From the NCBI GenBank assembly GCA_035943095.1, contig DASZCN010000004.1, positions 1-29,400 on the forward strand: a stretch of DNA of 29,400 nt, written 5' to 3'. The number at the start of each line of letters is the position of its first letter. Position 1 is the first letter of the stretch. The DNA is from AG41 sp035943095. GTDB taxonomy: Bacteria > Gemmatimonadota > Gemmatimonadetes > Gemmatimonadales > GWC2-71-9. Made by a program: the position numbers and the translations under genes. Below the pieces are notes generated by a model that did no database searches, had not been told where the DNA came from, and worked only from the letters and a program-made list of their open reading frames with translations. Positions 26,497-29,400 of the stretch are shown piece by piece.

Positions 26497-27774
26497 TCAG
26501 GCCAGCACCCCGGTCGTGCCGACCGGTGCAACGCCCGCCCCGCGACGCTCGTCCCGCAACAGCGCATCGACGAAGAACTTCGTGGCCCAGTTCAGGACTT
26601 GATACGATCCGTACTCGGCGCCGACCGGGAATGATCCCTTGATCCCGCCACGAACCCCGGCGTCTTCGCTCGTGCGATTCTGAGTCGACTTGACGAAGCG
26701 CAGCACCGGTGCCACCGGCTCGAGCCACGCGCGGTCGTTCGTGATCGCAAAGAGACGCAGCCAGATGTTCGCCATCTGGACCTGACCCGTCAGGCAGCTC
26801 CAGGACGCCGCGCCACGCCATTCCGCCGCGAAGCGCCCCGGCAACCGGCCCTCCGGGCCGACCGCCAGCGCAATCCGCTCGGCGGCACACGCGGCCGCCG
26901 CCACGAGCCGCTCGTCCTCGAGCACCCGACCGCCCTCGAGCAGACCGCGAATCGTGTACGCGATGGTATGCAACAGCGGGCGCTCGGGATCGGTGAGACA
27001 GCAGTCAGGAAACCAGCCGTCGTCGTGTTGGCGTCGCGCCACTGCCCGCAGCGCCCGCGCCGCCGCGGCCCGGAACTCCGGGGCACCGAGCCGCGCCCCG
27101 GCCTCCGCCAACGCCCACGCCACGCGCGCGTTGTACAGGGTCGTCCGCGGGTTGGCGAACCGCGAGTTCCCGCGCCGCCACATGCCGTCCTCGTCCAGCG
27201 TCGCGAGCAGAAAACACCCGGCGCGGCGCGCCCCCCCGGCGAAGATTCCCGAGCCGCTCTCCGCGAACGCAGCGAGCCAGCCGAGCAGCACCTGGCCCGT
27301 ATTGAACACGGCCGGCGACGTCTGCTGCCCCATCACACCGCCGCGCACCGCTCCGGACGGGAGCTGGATCTCGAGCTCCCACCGGGCCGCGCGTTCCGCC
27401 CGCTCGGCCAGCTCCGGGCGTTGTAGGTGCCGCGCCGCTTCGTACAAGGTCGGGATGATGTAGCCCGTCGTCTCGGGATACGCGGGCTGCCACCCCTTCG
27501 ACTTGAAGTAGGGATTCCACGCGAGGCTGTAGCCCCGCGCGATGCCGCCGCTGTCGGTAACATCCTGCGCCCGCGACAGCCAGTCTACCGCCGCCGTGAG
27601 ATGGGGACGGTGATCCTGATCCACCGGGTAGCCTCTGCGCTCCTGCAAGGCTTCTTCGAGCGCCCCCGGGTTCAAGACCGGATGCGATCGCACCCAGCTC
27701 AGGCTGCGCTGCACCGCGCGCGCGACGCGCGGGGAGGGACGCGGAATGGAGAGGGTACGGCCGAGTGAGGGCAT
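26497..27774 (-). CDS. Probable (alpha/alpha)-toroid protein of the polysaccharide locus
   Basis: 425 residues, no signal peptide or membrane helix. The sequence shows repeated helical hairpins with aromatic and acidic loops: WQPAYPETTGYIIPTLYEAA, TSPAVFNTGQVLLGWLAAF, TLYNARVAWALAEAGARLG, DDGWFPDCCL, PLLHTIAYTIRGLLEGGR, WSCLTGQVQMANIWLRLFA. This pattern fits the six-hairpin glycosidase / toroid class (epimerases, unsaturated glycan hydrolases, lyases), but I cannot place it in a named family. The ATG at 27774 begins 4 bp after the FemAB-like stop; the frame extends upstream antisense-like into that gene and is not used. A glycan-modifying or glycan-processing role is inferred from fold pattern and position. 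Confidence 0.7.
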   Translation of the reverse strand: MPSLGRTLSIPRPSPRVARAVQRSLSWVRSHPVLNPGALEEALQERRGYPVDQDHRPHLTAAVDWLSRAQDVTDSGGIARGYSLAWNPYFKSKGWQPAYPETTGYIIPTLYEAARHLQRPELAERAERAARWELEIQLPSGAVRGGVMGQQTSPAVFNTGQVLLGWLAAFAESGSGIFAGGARRAGCFLLATLDEDGMWRRGNSRFANPRTTLYNARVAWALAEAGARLGAPEFRAAAARALRAVARRQHDDGWFPDCCLTDPERPLLHTIAYTIRGLLEGGRVLEDERLVAAAACAAERIALAVGPEGRLPGRFAAEWRGAASWSCLTGQVQMANIWLRLFAITNDRAWLEPVAPVLRFVKSTQNRTSEDAGVRGGIKGSFPVGAEYGSYQVLNWATKFFVDALLRDERRGAGVAPVGTTGVLA

Positions 27775-27778
27775 ACGC

Positions 27779-28852
27779 TCAGCGGTGAAGGCGCCGCGCG
27801 AGACGACCGACGAAGCGGTGCGCCCGCGCGTGTCCCTCGGACAGGGTCCAGCCCAGGCTCCGGCACGAAACCACCTCCGGCCCGAAGCCGGTCTTGAAGC
27901 GATACAGCCCGTGCGCCAGATCGCCAGGCTGCGATGCCGACGCGGACGTACCGCCCAGGTTGTAGTGCGTGAACCCATGAGTCCGGAGTGCGCACATGAT
28001 GCGCCAGTGCATCCACTGTGCGGCGTTGCACTCATACCCCGCCGTCGTGGAGCCGCCGATCAGATAGAACGCCCGGCGATTGGCCCACCCAATGAGCGCG
28101 GCCGCCAAGGGCTCCTCACCGTGCCACGCCGAGAAGGTCGTGACTCCCCAGGGGGCGCCTCCCCCTCCCGGCGGGCTCGACCGCACGTTGGGGTGCGCGG
28201 CGGCAAAGGGATCGCCCCTCCCGGCCGCGCGCGCCGACGCCTCCCGCTGCACGGCGGACAGCAAGGTTTTCGCGTCCTCGCCCTCCAGCTCCCGCAAGAC
28301 CCAGCCGTCGCGATCGCCGCGCTGCGCGTGGCGGCGATGATGGTTCGAAAAGCGGCTCGCGAGATCTTGGTCGGACGGCCCGAGTCGCACCACATACTCG
28401 AGCCGGTCGCTCGCGTTCGTCGCATTCGACGGCTCGGGGCACCAGCACGCGTCGAACGAATCGACTCGTAGCTCGGCGGCGCCGATGGCGCGCAGGGCCT
28501 CGACGAGCGCCAGGAGCGCATCCCCCCGCCGGGCGGGATCGACCACCGCCGGCATGGTCGGGAAGTAGAAGTGGCGGGGTCGAAAGGCGAGCCGGCAGCG
28601 CAAGGCGACCCCCGCGGCCACACCCACGGTTTGATCTCCCTCGTGGAGCGCCGCGAACACTGCCGCGCCAGTCGGCGCGCCCGCCGCAAGACCGGCCGGC
28701 GAGTGGAAGACGCCGCCACCGGATCGCTCCAGCAGCGTCCACCAACTCGCGGGACAGTCAGAAGCGATCTCCCAGTGTGAAGAGCGCCGCGACGCGCTTG
28801 TCTTGCGCGACGGGACGCTGACCGGGCGGGTGAGCGGAGCGAGGCTCGCCAT
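27779..28852 (-). CDS. FemAB/GNAT-fold acyl- or aminoacyltransferase
   Basis: 357 residues. The C-terminal half carries the GNAT-type features of the FemAB/BioF2-like acetyltransferase class found in exopolysaccharide loci: SRFSNHHRRHAQRGDRDGW (the basic acceptor-binding helix), AALIGWANRRAFYLIGGST, NAAQWMHWRIMCALRTHGFTHYNLGG and GLYRFKTGFGPEVV. Such proteins add an acetyl or amino-acid group to a sugar amine. No signal peptide. The ATG at 28852 is chosen because upstream residues (from 28987) do not resemble the family. It is the first gene of the run FemAB, toroid, acpS, GT4, GT2. Two glycine-rich insertions occur (SPPGGGGAPWG). Substrate unknown. Confidence 0.82.
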   Translation of the reverse strand: MASLAPLTRPVSVPSRKTSASRRSSHWEIASDCPASWWTLLERSGGGVFHSPAGLAAGAPTGAAVFAALHEGDQTVGVAAGVALRCRLAFRPRHFYFPTMPAVVDPARRGDALLALVEALRAIGAAELRVDSFDACWCPEPSNATNASDRLEYVVRLGPSDQDLASRFSNHHRRHAQRGDRDGWVLRELEGEDAKTLLSAVQREASARAAGRGDPFAAAHPNVRSSPPGGGGAPWGVTTFSAWHGEEPLAAALIGWANRRAFYLIGGSTTAGYECNAAQWMHWRIMCALRTHGFTHYNLGGTSASASQPGDLAHGLYRFKTGFGPEVVSCRSLGWTLSEGHARAHRFVGRLARRLHR

Positions 28853-28990
28853 CGGACAATGATAGGACAAGTTCTGTGCCGCGAAGTGCCGTCGCGTAGC
28901 GAGCGGCGCCCCGTGTGGCGGCGGCGCAACATGCGTGGAGAACGCACCGCCCTGCGGCGTGGCCTTCCTCTTGCCTCTCGCACTCACGAC
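28853..28990. other. Divergent intergenic region, FemAB-like / flippase
   Basis: 138 bp between divergent starts. On the minus strand CGGCACAGAACTTGT lies about 20 nt before the FemAB-like start; it resembles a sigma-54 site but ends in GT, not the required GC. A TATCAT hexamer follows it. No strong element was found for the plus direction. Confidence 0.35.
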
Positions 28991-29400
28991 ATGGCCGAAG
29001 CCGACCGAAACCTCGATCGCGCGCTGCTCACCGGGCTGGCGTGGACCGGAGGGATCAAGTGGCTCGCCCAGCTCGTGAGCTGGGCTGCGACCCTGGTGGT
29101 CGCCCGCCTCATCACTCCCACTGACTACGGCCTGTTCGCCATGGCGATGGTGTACGCGGGATTCATCCAGCTGGTGAACGAGCTGGGCCTGAGCCTCGCC
29201 ATCGTCCAGTATCGCGACCTCACCCGCTCACAGATCGCTCAGCTCGGCGGGCTGGCGCTGCTCGCCGGCGTGATCCTGTTCGGCCTGTCCGTCGGCATCT
29301 CGGGTGCAATCGCGACCTTCTTCGAGCAGCCCGTGGTCCGGTGGATCGTCGTCGCGCTCAGCCTCACGTTCGTGATGCGCGCGGTGCAGGTGGTGCCGCG
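28991..29400 (+). CDS. Polysaccharide flippase (Wzx/WzxC type), 3' end cut off
   Basis: The open frame starts at ATG 28991 and runs to the window edge (136 residues seen of an expected ~450-500). It shows the first membrane helices of an oligosaccharide flippase: LLTGLAWTGGIKWLAQLVSW, ATLVVARLITPTDYGLFAMAMVY (the R-L-x-P-x-D/E-Y-G signature of the family), GLSLAIVQYRDLT and LGGLALLAGVILFGLSVGI. It should move lipid-linked repeat units across the inner membrane, completing the Wzx/Wzy-type pathway of this locus. It is divergent from the FemAB-like gene. No clear ribosome-binding site precedes the start. Confidence 0.9.
   Translation, partial: MAEADRNLDRALLTGLAWTGGIKWLAQLVSWAATLVVARLITPTDYGLFAMAMVYAGFIQLVNELGLSLAIVQYRDLTRSQIAQLGGLALLAGVILFGLSVGISGAIATFFEQPVVRWIVVALSLTFVMRAVQVVP

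Noticed and set aside
28868..28886. Sigma-54-like site before the FemAB-like gene (CGGCACAGAACTTGT)
   Set aside because: The near-invariant GC of the -12 box is GT, so function is doubtful.

Overview
The window is high-GC and densely packed, with many 4-8 bp start/stop overlaps, GTG starts and long antisense shadow frames. The gene content is Gemmatimonadota-like: a stressosome, choice-of-anchor-P secreted protein, lipoproteins, a Wzx/Wzy-type exopolysaccharide locus and sigma-54 activators. That assignment is an inference from gene content and composition. No rRNA, tRNA, CRISPR array, insertion sequence or phage gene was found.

Layout. (1) 1-5250, metabolic and housekeeping genes: a quinone-oxidoreductase-like dehydrogenase (cut by the window edge), Tag DNA glycosylase, acetamidase/formamidase, a secreted amidase, a DDAH/arginine-deiminase-like hydrolase and a small lipoprotein. 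(2) 5255-10326, minus strand: one operon rsbR-rsbS-rsbT-rsbX (a stressosome with its resetting phosphatase) followed, with 4-bp overlaps, by a sigma-54 enhancer-binding protein whose receiver-like domain lacks the phospho-acceptor Asp, and a TPR protein. (3) 10604-12028, minus strand: a secreted choice-of-anchor-P-like protein and a lipoprotein with a post-COAP-like fold, ending in a rho-independent terminator. (4) 12384-16273, minus strand: zinc ribbon, glmS, a Wza-like export protein and wecB. (5) 16607-17566 plus: receiver plus degenerate GGDEF. (6) 17563-20049 minus: Wzc-like tyrosine kinase/chain-length protein. (7) 20347-23728 plus: sigma-54 response regulator, soluble histidine kinase and initiating sugar-phosphate transferase. 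(8) 23742-28852 minus: GT2, GT4, AcpS, a probable alpha/alpha-toroid protein and a FemAB/GNAT-like transferase. (9) 28991 to the edge, plus: a Wzx-type flippase.

How they fit together. Regions 4-9 form an exopolysaccharide locus: precursor supply (GlmS, WecB), initiation (sugar-phosphate transferase), extension (GT2, GT4), decoration (FemAB-like), flipping (Wzx), length control (Wzc) and export (Wza). It carries its own two-component pair and a possible c-di-GMP sensor.

The most interesting observation is in regions 2 and 3. Two near-perfect sigma-54 (-24/-12) promoters, TGGCAC-N5-TTGC, lie 55 and 56 nt upstream of rsbR and of the lipoprotein gene. The stressosome operon itself encodes a sigma-54 activator and, in view, no RsbU/V/W/sigma-B. 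I infer a stressosome whose output is a sigma-54 enhancer-binding protein that activates its own operon and an adjacent secreted-protein operon.
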